The translations under genes and the position numbers were made by a program. Below the pieces are notes generated by a model. The model saw only the letters and a list, made by a program, of their open reading frames with translations, ran no database searches and was not told the origin of the DNA. Positions 36,867 through 47,990 of a stretch of 64,000 bases of DNA are shown in pieces; position 1 is the stretch's first letter, and each line of letters opens with the position of its first letter. Source of the stretch: JADKAV01 sp963733395 (GTDB lineage: Bacteria; Actinomycetota; Actinomycetes; S36-B12; UBA10799); NCBI GenBank assembly GCA_963733395.1, contig CAVTCZ010000003.1, positions 1 to 64,000 of the forward strand, in the 5' to 3' direction.

Positions 36867-39800
36867 TCAAACCACTGGCAGGGCCGCCGGCGTCACCGCC
36901 CTCCCGGAGACCACCAGCGTGATCGGGGTGCCCTCGTCGACGACCGTGCCCGCGGCTGGCTCGGTGCGCAGGATCAGGCCCTTGCGGACCCGGTCGTTCG
37001 GCTCCACCACCGTGCCCGCCAGCGTCAGGCCCTCGGCGGCCAGCAGCCGTTCGGCGACGCCGCTCGTGCGCCGGGTCAGGTCCGGGACGGGCGTGCGCTG
37101 CGGCCGCACCGGCGTGCGGGTCAGCCGGAACCACTGGGTGAACACCCCGCCGGTGATCTCGTCGTCGGTGGGCAGGTCGAACACGGTGCGGGGCCCGCGC
37201 AGAACGGTCACGGTGTGGCCGTTGACGTGGAAGTCGCGGTCCTTGCGCGAGATGAGCGCCCAGCCCTCCACGATGAACCGGCCGAGGATCGGCTCGTCCC
37301 AGTGGGCGTCGGCCAGCATCGACCACAGGCCATCGCGCAGCCAGCCCTCGGTCCGTCCGCGTGGGGTCCACAGCAGCCGCTCGCCGTCGGCAGCCAACTC
37401 CGCGGCCAACGTCACGCTGCGGTAGCCGATCGGCACGCCCGACCAGGATTCGCCGTCGTCCGCCACCGGCCAGGGCAGCTCCAGGTCGACCCGGGCCACC
37501 GGCTTGCCGGCCACCGAGTCCGGCTCCAGCGCCCCGTCGAGGTCGACCACGATCCCGGAGGCGAGTTCGTCGGGGTGGACGTCGGTGTCGTTGCGGAACG
37601 GCTTGCCGGTGCCGAAGCTGAGGTCGGTGATGTGCAGGCCCGGGCGCCGGCCGCCGGGCGGGTCGAGTTGGGCGGTCACCCGGATCGGGGCGCCGCCGCC
37701 GTCGACCACGATGTCCATGGTCGCCGAACCGTCGTCGCCGAAGCCGGGCTGCCACCAGAAGGCAGCCACCCCGTCGTCGCCGGTGGTGAAGGCCGCCTTG
37801 ACGTCGGCCCCGGTTCCGACCAGGGTGCCCGGGGTCGGCTGCCCGGCCTCGGCGGCAGCGACCAGTCCGTCCTCGTCGACGGCCACCACCTCGACGCCGG
37901 TGATCGGGCCGCAGGGGCTGTCGAGGACCACCCGCACCGGTTGCGGCACGCACCGACCGCCGGCCGTGACCTCCTGGCCGTCGCCGCCGAGCAGCCGCAA
38001 CTGCCGGGTCGTGACCAGACCCACCAGCGCCTGCTGCACGGTGGTCGTGGCGCCGAACCGGTCGCAGCCGTCCGGCGGATCCCAGGCGACCTGCCGGGCC
38101 ACGGACAGCCGTCCGGTGACGATCACGGCGGCGTCCACCGGGTCGCCGCCGCCGTCGAGCCGGCGTGCGGTGAGGGTCTGCGTGGACTCACCGTTCGGGT
38201 CGAGCAACCAGCGCACGTCGGCCACCCCGTCCGGGCCGGTCGGGACCGTCACCGACGGCGGTGACCCGGCGGTGGGCAGGCCGGTGTCGGCCAGGTGCCC
38301 GTCGGCGGTGGTGAACCGCACCCGGGCGCCGACGACCGGCAGCCCGCCGTTGCGCACCACGACCCGCACCGCCTCCGGCAGCGGGTTGCCCGGCATCGCC
38401 TCCTGGCCGTCGCCGCCGACCAGGTCGATCGTGACCATCGCGGTCAGCGGCGGGAACAGCGTGCGGCAGTCGCCGGCCAGGGACCACCCCGCCCCGGCGC
38501 GTTCCAGCACGGCCAGCGGCGCGATGTGGTGGACCGGGCCGACCGGGGGCTGCTCGTCCGGGTCCGCGGCCCCCGGGCGGCCACTCGATGGTGCCGGACT
38601 GCTGGGCCAGCCCGTAGGCCATGCGCACGGTCCGCGCCGGGATCAGCCAGTGGTCACCGGTGGCCGGCTCCCCGGAGTTGGGGAAGCGCACGGTGATCCC
38701 GGCTTCCACCTCGGTCGCGCCCACCCGCAACGGCACCGGGCCGCCGTCCCAGCGGCGCACGATCGGCGCCCGGCCCAGCGAGGCCAGATCGGCCGGGCGG
38801 TGGCTGCTGTCCAGCCAGGTGACCGGCAGCGTCACCGCGGCGGCCGCCCCGGCGCTGTCCGCGACCACGGTCGGCGTGCCCGCCCGCGCCAAGAAGCCCC
38901 GCGCCGGCGCAACTCCAGGTCGGTGCTGGTCACCTCGACCAGGTCGCCGTCGGCGAACGACGACTGCTCGTCGCGGCCCACCCGGTCCAGGCCCAGGGTG
39001 GCCGTGGTCGTGGTGGCGTCGTCGATGTCGGTGAGGCCGGCGAAGACGCTGCCGTTGTCCCGCGACCACACGAACGTGGCCGGTCCGGCCGAGCCGTCGT
39101 CGTGGATCTGGATGCGGTAGAGCTGGTTGGACAGGCGCTGGTAGCCGCCGGTGCTGGAGATCTCGCACGGGTCGGCGGTGGTGCCGGGGGCCTGCAGGCC
39201 GGCGGCCATCGGGCGCGGGGTGCGGTGCAGCCAGCCGGTGACGTGCAGGTCGACGCAGGTCGTGCCCGGATCCACCGGCTCGGCGCGCACCTGCCAGACC
39301 GTCTGTGCGCGGGTGGTGGTGTCGGGCCCGCCGAGGGCGACCTCGAGCAGTGCCGGATCCTCCTCGGCGGTGACCTGCCGCGCCCAGACGTCGAGGTACA
39401 CGGCGACCCGGGCGGCGTTCGGTTCCGGCAGTCCGGGGGAGGCACCCACCTGCGGCAGGTGCGGCTGGTCGGTCAACGGCCGGCGGGTGGCGGGATCGGC
39501 CTCGCACAGGATCCCGTCGACGTAGTACGTACCGCCGGCCACCCGCAGGTCGGCCCAGGGGGTCGCGTTGGGCACCGAGCCGTCGGCCGCGGTGATCGCG
39601 AACGGCCCGTCGCCGCCGGCCACCGGTGCCGGGCCACCGCTCGGGCCCACGATGTCGGCGGTGCGGACCTCGTCGTGGTGGGCGGTGATGTCGGTCTGCT
39701 CGTTCCAGTCCGCGTCGAGCATGACCCGGCCCTGTTGGAACAGGACGGCCCGGTACCCGTCGGCGCTGTCGAATGTCCGGCGTGAGAAGTCACCATGCAT
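36867..39800 (-). CDS. DUF6519-PASTA CIS protein (frameshifts)
   Basis: Nearly 980 residues over three frames (shifts near 38900 and 38560). The N-terminus MHGDFSRRTFDSADGYRAVL and FQQGRVMLDADWNEQTDI is the DUF6519 signature found in injection-system clusters. The middle has repeated beta domains with paired GGDGQEA/GGDGQEV motifs (Ig-like). The last 65 residues are a PASTA domain (VPDLTRRTSGVAERLLAAEG to GTPITLVVSG). The size, beta-domain chain and sugar-binding-type end suggest an outer baseplate or fibre-like part that touches a cell wall. The start at 39800 overlaps the tail-I gene by 11 bp. Confidence 0.78.
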
Positions 39801-41844
39801 GTCCTGCGCTCCTTCCCGTCGCCACATGAGCGGCGACCACGATCTCGATACCCACCGGAACGAAACCGGGGAGCAGGCGGTGCGCGGCCCGCACCCGGGC
39901 GGGCCGCTGGAGGTGGTGGTGCACGCCCATCTCCGAGTCGAACTCCCCACCGCCGGCGATCGGCGGCGGCCCGGCCAGCGTCAGGTAGTGCGGCGACCCG
40001 GGGTCCGTCGCGCGGTACAGCGGGCGCAGGTCGGGGTCGTCCTCGGGCCCCGGCACGCAGCGGTACCGCCGCGGCACCCGGGCACCCGGCGCCACGAAGC
40101 TGAACCGGACGCAGCCGGTCTGCCGGTTCTCCACGGCGACCGGGCCGTCGAGGATGCTGCTGGTGGCGCGCAGCGCGCGCACGACGATCCCGCCGCGCAC
40201 GGTGGCGCCGTCGAGGTCCAGGGTCAGGCCCGCGCCGGTGATCGCATCGGCGCTGTGGGCGTCGACGATGCTGTCGCGGACCAGCAGCGTGGCCGCGGCC
40301 GGGTCGAACGCCACCGGGCCGGTGACACTGCGCACGATGCTCGCGGCCGGGGTGCCGTCGACCGAGATCGAGCCGGTGACGGTGCACTGGCTGATCGTCA
40401 GGGCCGCCCCGGTCACCTCGAGGTCGCCGTCGATGAGCAACCCGTCGAGGATCACGCTGGACCCGCCGTCACCGCTGATCCGCACCGAGCCGAGCAGGTG
40501 GGGCCGCAGGCCGACCGCTGCGTACACACCTGGCACCGGGGGCAGCACTTCGCCGGGGCCGAGGACCCGCTGCGGCCAGGTGGCGGCGACCAGGACCAGC
40601 CGGGTGGCAGCGGGGATGTGCACGGAGAGGTCACCGGAGTACGTGGCGCTGTCGCCGATGGAGATGACGTACGTGCCGCCGGCCGGGGAGTCGCTGCCTG
40701 CCCACGCCGCTTCGGCGCCGGCCAGCGCGGCCGCCACAGAGGTGCCGGTCGACAGCACGGCGGCCTGTGCGGTCACGCCGGGTCCGCCGCGGGCCGGGTC
40801 GCCGGTGTACGGGTCGGCGGCGAGGGCGTCCTCGTGGATCTCCGACCGGTCGTAGGCGCCGGCACCGACGTCGGCGGTGGCGCCGTACGCGTACCGGACG
40901 GCCAGCGTGGCGGGGGTGGTGGCAGTGCCGTCGAAGCGGGGGAACAGCCGGCCGTGGACGGCATCGACCATGACCTGCCAGCCGGTCAGACCGGCGTCGA
41001 GGTCCTCCAGGCCGCAGACCCGCAGCCGGTCCGGGTCGATCTCGTCGCCGTCCACGGCCACCGCGATCGGCAGTTCCCCGGCCACCCCGCCGCGGGCGGC
41101 CTCCAACTGGGCCAGCAGCCGGCGCGGCCGCAGCGGCACCGGCAGGTTCTGCTCCCCGGCGCGGGTCTCGATGGTTTCCTCAACCGTGGGTGCGGCGTAC
41201 AGCGGGGTGTCCCAGCCGGCCGGGTGCACCGACCAGCCGGCAGCGGGGTCGGCCGGTGCCCGGGCCGCGCACCAGCCGGTGTCGTAGACCTGGTCGTCGA
41301 ACAGGAACACGCCGACCTTGCCGATGCCGTACCGGCCCGACTTCCGGACGTCCACGGTGTGCGGCAGCGGATCCAACGCCCCCTGTGCGGTCGTGACCAG
41401 TTCCAGCGGCCCGGCCGCTGCGACGGGTTGCCCGACCGCGGCGGTCGCGGGCCGGTCGATGCGCACATGGTTCAGCGCCGTGGTCGCCGACAGCAGGCGG
41501 TAGGACTCCACGGCGACGGCCGGCCAGCCGGTGACGTCGCGGGCGACCTGCTCGATCACCCCGAGGGTGCCCTTGCGCCGCCGGTAGGCCACGGTGTTGG
41601 CCACGTACGCGCGCGCGGTGGCTGCCGGCGGCAGGTCGTCGACCCCGACCAGGTCCGCGATGTAGGGCACCACCCAGTCCGGGCAGGTCTCGACGAACCA
41701 CGACGCGTACAGCTCGTCGATGTCGGTCTCGAGCACGCCGAGCTCGCCGGCGACCGCGGACAGCAGGTCGGCGAGCAGCCCGCCGGACTGCTCGTCGCGG
41801 GCACGCACGTGCACCGGCAGCAGGTCGAAGAGTCGCTCGCTCAT
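39790..41844 (-). CDS. tail protein I-like baseplate protein with beta-helix tail
   Basis: 684 residues in one frame. The first 150 match the phage tail protein I (P2 gpI-like) family: SERLFDLLPVHVRARDEQSG, ASWFVETCPDWVVPYIADLV and KGTLGVIEQVARDVTGWPAV. The region after residue 400 looks like a right-handed beta-helix with short repeated turns (VILDGLLIDGDLEVTGAALT, SISVDGTPAASIVRSVTG). Baseplate wedge proteins of this class connect spike and fibre, and a beta-helix is a common carbohydrate-binding or fibre fold. ATGA overlap with the upstream gene. Confidence 0.85.
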   Translation of the reverse strand: MSERLFDLLPVHVRARDEQSGGLLADLLSAVAGELGVLETDIDELYASWFVETCPDWVVPYIADLVGVDDLPPAATARAYVANTVAYRRRKGTLGVIEQVARDVTGWPAVAVESYRLLSATTALNHVRIDRPATAAVGQPVAAAGPLELVTTAQGALDPLPHTVDVRKSGRYGIGKVGVFLFDDQVYDTGWCAARAPADPAAGWSVHPAGWDTPLYAAPTVEETIETRAGEQNLPVPLRPRRLLAQLEAARGGVAGELPIAVAVDGDEIDPDRLRVCGLEDLDAGLTGWQVMVDAVHGRLFPRFDGTATTPATLAVRYAYGATADVGAGAYDRSEIHEDALAADPYTGDPARGGPGVTAQAAVLSTGTSVAAALAGAEAAWAGSDSPAGGTYVISIGDSATYSGDLSVHIPAATRLVLVAATWPQRVLGPGEVLPPVPGVYAAVGLRPHLLGSVRISGDGGSSVILDGLLIDGDLEVTGAALTISQCTVTGSISVDGTPAASIVRSVTGPVAFDPAAATLLVRDSIVDAHSADAITGAGLTLDLDGATVRGGIVVRALRATSSILDGPVAVENRQTGCVRFSFVAPGARVPRRYRCVPGPEDDPDLRPLYRATDPGSPHYLTLAGPPPIAGGGEFDSEMGVHHHLQRPARVRAAHRLLPGFVPVGIEIVVAAHVATGRSAGHAW

Positions 41845-44356
41845 GGCCCCATCTCCCCGATCTCCACGGTGGCCAGGGCCAGCAGTTGCGCGGGCAGCAC
41901 GCGGGAGTCCCACCTCGCTGGCAGTGCCGGTACCGGGTCCACCGCCGCGCTGTCCGGCGGCACGACCGGCACCTGCGGCGGCAGGCGGTATGGAAGGCAG
42001 GGGCAGCAGTCGCGGCATGGTGCACGCGAGCACCCCGGGCGCGGCCTTGATCGCCACGAGAACGGTGGCTGCGGTGACCGGGGTGGCGAAAGCCCTCGCC
42101 GCCGCCCCGAACCGCGCCGCCAACTCCGCCCGGACCCCGGCCAGCACCGCGTCGCGTTCGTACGCGGGGTCATGGGCGACCTCCACCCGCACGGCGAACC
42201 AGGTCTGCGCGCCGATCCGGACGTCGAGGCGGCTGCCGGGGTCGCGGGCGTCGTCCAACGCGGTGTGCAGGTCGTCGACCAGGTCGGCGCTGGGCAGGGT
42301 CGCGCCGGTGCCCAGGACGCTGACCACCACCCGGTCGGCCCGGCCGTCCCACACCAGATCGGCCCGCGCCGGGCCCACCCCGGCATAGGTGCGCGCGAAG
42401 TCGGCGTAGTCCGCGACCGACACCGCCCGGTCCAGGGTGCGCACCCGCAGGCCGGCGTTGATCCGCGCCTGCTCGAGGGTCTCCGGCGGCGCCCAGTCGC
42501 TGGTGGCCGCCGGGTTGGTCACCGCGCGGATCCCCAGCGGCCGCCGGGTCAGCAGGCTCAGCTGCCCGGCCAGCAGCGCCCCCTGCGGCGCCGATGCCGA
42601 CGCGGTAGGAGGCGGTGATGTTCTCGGTGCCGGTCGCCGGCCGCGCGCCGTGGACCCCGTCGCCGAGCGTGATCCGCGCGGCCCCGGTCTCGTCGTGGGC
42701 CAGCGTGTACACCCGGTCGTGCGGGCCGGCCTGGGCGAGGCTGGCGACCTGCTCCCAAGCCACACCGTCGACCCGCACCGTCAGTTCCGCCCGGGCGCCG
42801 TCCGGGGTGGTGGCACGCAGGTGGGTCAGGGGCGCGCGACGGGTGGTGAAGGTTGCGAACGCCTCCCGGCCGTCGCCGCTGCCCAGCACCTGCTCGACGC
42901 CCTGGCCGTGGGAGGCGCGCACCACGTTGGCGTGCAGCAGCAATCCCGACCGCAGGTAGCGGCCCGTCAGATCGGTCGCCAGCACCACCTCCATGACGCC
43001 GCCGGCCGATGTCACGGAGGCGACGGTGGCGGTCTCCACCCGGGCCGTGCCGGTGTCGGCGTCGGTACCGGCCACGACGATCCGGCGGCCGGCCGGCAGC
43101 GGCGGGTCGCAGGCCGGCACCCGCAGCGTGCGCCCGGACAGCGGGGAATCGTCGGGTTCGTGCATCGCGGGCAGCGGGGTCGAGACGCAGTGCACCGTCG
43201 CTCGCCGGCGGTCGAAGTCGGTCAGCCCGTCGGCCAGGTCCAGCCGCACCCGGGTCAGCGGTCCGTTCACCGCGAACTTGGCGGCGCCGTCCGGGGTCAC
43301 CCGTTGCACCAGGTAGGCCTCGGTCTCCCCGGGTTGTTCCAGCACCACCCAGGACCCGGGCTGCAGGTCCGGGTGCGCACCGTCCACCTCGATCACCGTC
43401 GGGGCGCCCGGGTCCGCGACCTCGAAGCCGTCCCACCTGTAGGCCTTGCGCCGCCCGGTCGCCGATGCCCCGGGAGGCGGGCCCTGGTCGTCGGCCAGCA
43501 GGTTCGGGTCGGGGGCGTTGGCGCCGAACAGTCGCGCCGCTTTGGCGAAGCGGTGCACGCTCACGTCCTGCTCGGCCGTCAGCGTCCGCGAGCGGCGGTA
43601 GCCGATGGGCCGCTCCAGATCCAGCCGGGTCCACCCGGGCCGGGCGTCGTGGTCGACGGCAGTGATGGTGCGGAAGTCCCAGCGCTCGTCGTCGTCGAGG
43701 GTCTGCGGCTCGCGCGGTTGCGCCGGCGGCCACGCGCCGTACGCCACCCGCTCGGCGCCGACCACCAGCACCGCATCGCCGACCACCAGGTCGCAGCGGC
43801 CCGTCAGCCAGATGTGCCCCCGGCCGTACCCGAGGTCCTGGGTCCGGGAGTCCAGCACCGGCAGGGCGTTCCACACCGCACGGGCCTGCAGGTCCTCGGC
43901 GGTCTCGAAGGTCTGCGGCAGCTCCCCGTCGCCGGGCACGGACTGCGCGGGCGTGCCGGCGGGCACGTCGACCGCGGCCGGGGAGCCGGCGGCGTCCTCG
44001 CACGTGAACACCAGGTCGGTCTGCGCCGACACCCCCGGTCGCAGTTCGTAGCCGAGCATGCGGGCCAGTTCCCGCACCGATTCCAACCGGGTGGCGGTGC
44101 GCAGGAACCCCTCGGTGGCGATGCGTTCGGAGTAGAACGCGACGATGTCGGACACGACTGCGAAGGCGTCCAGAACGGCGATGCCGGGGTCGGCCGGGGG
44201 GTCGGCGGGCGCATGGGCCAGGGACCGCACGGCGCGGTCGTGGCCGGGTGCGGCCAGGTGCTCGCGCATGCGGGCCAGGGCGATCGCGTGGGTCGCGACC
44301 CGGCGCTGCAGAACCGGCTGCCCGGCGGCATTGGCGGTGCGTGACTGTTCGCTCAC
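41841..44356 (-). CDS. baseplate J-like protein, second paralogue (frameshifts)
   Basis: About 835 residues with frame changes near 42600 and 41990. The start is a GTG overlapping the previous stop (GTGA). It has the baseplate wedge pattern DPGIAVLDAFAVVSDIVAFY, SERIATEGFLRTATRLESVR and ELARMLGYELRPGVSAQTDL, and a C-terminal J-like part (RTLDRAVSVADYADFARTYA). It corresponds to the gp6/gp7-like (Afp11/12) layer that triggers sheath contraction. The two J-like genes lie in tandem. Confidence 0.87.
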
Positions 44357-46819
44357 GAGCCACCCCCGAGCTCGACGTCGACCCGGCCCGCCTCGGGGTT
44401 GTTCGGGTCGGTCTCGCAGCGCAGGACCTCCTGCGGCCCGGCGGCGATCCGGCCGGCGGCCAGGTTCGACGAGGTCTGCGCCTCGGCTCCCAGCGGCGCG
44501 AAGGTGGTCACGTCCAGCGACGCCAGGCCGGGCACCGCCATCGCTGCGGCCACCAGGTCGCTGACGTACAGGGATTGGCCGAAGGTGAACCGGTCCGGGT
44601 GGAAGAAGCCGCTGGGCACGCGCGCGGAAAGTGCCGCCAGGATCTGCCCGCGCACCTGCGCGCGCAGGAACCCGGGCAGCACGCAGCCGAACAGTCCGAT
44701 GTGCAGCGGCACGTGCGCGGGCGGCGCCACCTCCACGTCGGTGACGACCATCCGGCGGGTCTCCAGCAGCCCGGTCACCCCCGCGACCGGGTCGGCGCCG
44801 ACCGTGGCGTCCACCATGGTCCGCATCGCGTACCACGACCCGGTCCACAGCCGCCGGGTGACCGCGCGCTGCACGCCCGGCACGGTGTCGGCGGCGTCGG
44901 CGTGGTCCCGGGCGGTGACGGCTCGCAGCTGGGTGCGGAAGGCGCTGGGGGCCAGCTGCTGCACGGCCGCCATCGCCTCGGGTTGCGTGCCCCCGGCGGC
45001 CGGCAGCGGGTTCCACACCGTGAGTGCCGCGCCGCTGTCGTCCGCGGGGCTGCCGTCGGGCCGGCGCAGCCAGCGGGTCAGGCGTGCGGCTGCGACGTTG
45101 CCGCCCGTGCCGCCGCCGAGCCGGTAGCGGGCGGTGAACACCGATCCGACAGCTGGGCGGCGGCCGGTGGTCCCGTCGCCGAACCGCAGGCGGGCCACCC
45201 CGTCGTCGGGCTCGACCACGAAGTGCGGGTCGAGCCGGCTGCTGGCGATCAGGTCGGGCACCGGCCGCCAGGTGCGCTGGCCGTCGTCGAGGCTCAGTCT
45301 GGGCCACCGCCCGGCGCGGGTCGGGGACGCCGAGTTCGGCAGCCGGCGCGGGCGGCCGGTCCGCGAACGGCTCGGCGTGGGCGAGGCCGGTGCGGGCCAG
45401 TCGCGGTCGGTAGGCCGCCTCGGCGTCCGGCTGTGGCGGAACCAGCGGCTCGTGCAGCACCGACGCACCGTGGTCGGCGAGCACCACGTTGGCCAGGGCC
45501 ACGGCGCGGACAACCGGGTCGCCGGCGGGTCCCCGCTGTGCCACACGGATCGGGGCGGCCAGCGCATCGGCGGCGTGCCAGTGCACCTCCAGGATCAGGT
45601 GCCCGGGGGTCAGCGGGTCGATGTGCGCGACCGGTTCCCGGTCCAGCCGCACCGCGAACCGCGTGCCGGGATCACCGAGGTGCAGATCTTCGCCGGGGCC
45701 GGGGGAATCGACCAGCAGCAGCACGTCGCCCTCGACGAGGCCGGGATCGCCGAGGTCGGTCGGGACCGCCAGGTACGCGCTGCACGAACCGGCCGGCAGC
45801 ACATGGTCGGGATCGCCCCAGGAGTGCAGGTCGATGCGGTTGCGGGCCGGGCGCAGGTCGACGTCGGCGCAGGTCTCGAACACGACCGCCCCGGCCTCGT
45901 GAACGGTGATCGGCAGGTCGCTCGGTACCGGTGCTCTGCCGGTGACCGGTGCGCCGGCCCGCAAGGTGGTCGGCACGTCGGCGGTCAGCGCCAGCCAGAC
46001 CCGCGCCGAGCACCCCTCGTGCACCCGGTAGTCCAGCAGGCGGGCATGGCGGCGCACCGATGTGCGTTGTACCGCCGTGCCGAGGTACGCCTCGGTTCCC
46101 ACTGCGTCCTGCCAGTACGCCAACCGGTCGCCGAGGTAGGCGAACAGCTCGGCGAGCATCACCGCGGGGTCGGCCGGGCTGCGGTCGGTCCACTCGGGCA
46201 TGAGCACGGACATGCGGTCCAGCAGCCGGGTGCGCAATGCGTCGTAGTCGCGCGCCAGGTAGTCGGGGACCACTGCGGACAGCGGGTCGGCGGTGGTTGT
46301 GCCCGGCGCCGCGCAGTCGAGATCGGACGGGCAGTCCACGGTGAAGGAGAAGGGGCACTGCGCCAGCGGCTCGTCGAAGCCGTCCGGGACCCCGGCGTCG
46401 TCGAGCAGGTGCAGCACGTACGTCGACCAGTCCCCGCAGGACGAGGTCCGCACCACGAACACCCGCTCGGGATCCGGCGGCAGCGCCGCAGCCACCAGGG
46501 CGCGGTCGGCGGCGGTCACGCCGGGCGGGGAGGCCGCCAGTTCCGCGGCCGGGTACGCCCAGACCACCGACACCGGATTGATCCGCGGATCGGCCCGCAC
46601 ACCGCCGCGCACCGCCACCCGGGTGCGGTCCCAGCCGGCCGGCACCGCGCGATTGAGCAGGTGCACCAACAGGGTGCGCTGCGCGGGGGCGCCGGGCACG
46701 TGGCCGGGGGTGCCGGGATGGTTGGCCAGCACCTCGACGAAGTCGATGCCCTCGAGCTCGGCGCTGCCCTCCACGAGTGCCCGGCGGGCGTCGCGGTCGA
46801 GGTCGGCGGCGAAGGTCAT
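44353..46819 (-). CDS. baseplate J-like protein, first paralogue (one frameshift)
   Basis: About 820 residues with a frame change near 45305. The N-terminus (MTFAADLDRDARRALVEGSA) leads to the conserved wedge motif PADPAVMLAELFAYLGDRLA, YWQDAVGTEAYLGTAVQRTS and VRRHARLLDYRVHEGCSARV. The C-terminal half holds FRTQLRAVTARDHADAADTV and later RVPSGFFHPDRFTFGQSLYV. It forms the inner baseplate with its tandem partner. It is translationally coupled to both neighbours. Confidence 0.88.
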
Positions 46820-47187
46820 GGGCCACCCCCGGAGACCACGATCGTCCGGGACTGATCGTCGGCGGCACGCAGCGGCGAGTAGACCACGGTCACCTCGAGG
46901 GTGGCGTCACGGCCGCTGACGGTCACCTGCTCGACGCGGATGAGGTCGCCGAGGAACCGCTGCAGTGCGCCCTGCACGAGCGACTGCGTGGCTTCGGCGA
47001 ACTCGTCACCGCCAGGGGCGAACACCAGGGCGTCGATGCCGGTGCCGAAGTCCGGGCGGTTGACCCGCTCCCCGGGCCGGGTGAACAGCACCTGCTCGAC
47101 CAGCCCGCGCAGGTACTCCTCGTCGTCGACCAGGCGGGTGCGGCCGGCGCCGTCGAGCCGCATGGGGAAGCCGATGTGGCTGCTCAT
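46816..47187 (-). CDS. gp25-like baseplate protein
   Basis: A 123-residue protein of the GPW/gp25 family (SSHIGFPMRLDGAGRTRLVD, EEYLRGLVEQVLFTRPGERV, NRPDFGTGIDALVFAPGGDE). It is the sheath initiator, which seeds sheath assembly on the baseplate. Lysozyme-like activity is not expected in this family. ATGA overlaps with the genes on both sides. Confidence 0.93.
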   Translation of the reverse strand: MSSHIGFPMRLDGAGRTRLVDDEEYLRGLVEQVLFTRPGERVNRPDFGTGIDALVFAPGGDEFAEATQSLVQGALQRFLGDLIRVEQVTVSGRDATLEVTVVYSPLRAADDQSRTIVVSGGGP

Positions 47188-47495
47188 GTCGCCCGCACCC
47201 GTACCTGCGTCGCGACCACGATCAGCGGTACCCCGGTGGGCACGCAGGTCGCCGTGCCGGTGCTCACCACCAGCGGTTGGCCCATCGACAGCACCCGGGT
47301 GGTGCCCGAGGTCCACTGGCCGGTGACGCACGGCCCGCCGGCGTTCGGCGGGAGCGGGCAGGCGCTGATCAGCCACGGCGCCGCCAGGCCCACCGCGGGC
47401 TGCCCGGACAGCAGCACCCGCGGGTTCGTCACGGTGGGCTGGGCCTGTCCGGCGTGTGCGCACATCACCGACGAGCCCTGCGCGACGAGGAACAT
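47184..47495 (-). CDS. PAAR-like spike-tip protein
   Basis: A 103-residue protein with repeated short beta stretches and several Cys (MFLVAQGSSVMCAHAGQAQP, ACPLPPNAGGPCVTG, LVVSTGTATCVPTG). The pattern resembles the DUF4280/PAAR-type tip that sharpens the spike. It corresponds to Afp10/Pvc10 by position, between spike and gp25. The stop and start codons of neighbours overlap. Confidence 0.75.
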   Translation of the reverse strand: MFLVAQGSSVMCAHAGQAQPTVTNPRVLLSGQPAVGLAAPWLISACPLPPNAGGPCVTGQWTSGTTRVLSMGQPLVVSTGTATCVPTGVPLIVVATQVRVRAT

Positions 47496-47990
47496 CACAT
47501 CACCTCCAGCGCACCGTTGTTGACCGACACCGTCGCCGGGCTGAGCTGAACCTTGGAGGACCCGATGCTCAGTTCGATGCCCGCCGCGGTGCAGGAGATC
47601 GTCATGGGCATGGGCGCAGCGGGTGGGCCCACCTCGATGGTCAGCCCGCCGGCGCCGGGCAGGTCCTCCAGCGTGATCGTGACCGCGTCGGTGGCCAGCA
47701 CCTTGGTGGTCGGCAGGCGCGGTGCCGGGCACCTGCCCGGCCCCCCAGAAGCACCCTGCGAGGATCGGCACCGCGGGGTTGCCGGCCTCGAACTCCACCC
47801 AGACGTTCGCCCCGACCGGCGGCACGGTGAACAGGCCCACCTGGTCGCCCGCGTAGGGCGAGCAGGGCAGCGCCCAACTCATGCGGCCGTCGCCGAACAC
47901 CGCCGGCACGCTGACCTGCACCCGGCCCTGCAGTAGGGGGTCGACGTTGTTCACCACCGTGCCGCGGTACTTGCCGAAGAACGCCGTCAT
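47495..47990 (-). CDS. gpV/gp5-like spike OB-fold protein (one frameshift)
   Basis: About 165 residues with a frame change near 47730. The N-terminal part (AFFGKYRGTVVNNVDPLLQG, RVQVSVPAVFGDGRMSWALP, PPVGANVWVEFEAGNPAVPI) is the gp5/VgrG oligonucleotide-binding-type fold. The C-terminal part (ATDAVTITLEDLPGAG and later SSKVQLSPATVSVNNGALEV) starts a beta-prism needle. Here it is a gene separate from the gpD-like part, whereas Afp8/Pvc8 combine the two. Confidence 0.85.

Noticed and set aside
39568..42618. Very long open frame on the plus strand (over 1000 codons)
   Set aside because: It lies opposite the tail-I and J-type genes; composition is Arg/Gly/Val-rich as expected for the complement of high-GC genes, and no family pattern appears. 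The same holds for long plus-strand frames at 4755-6317 and 45134-46855.
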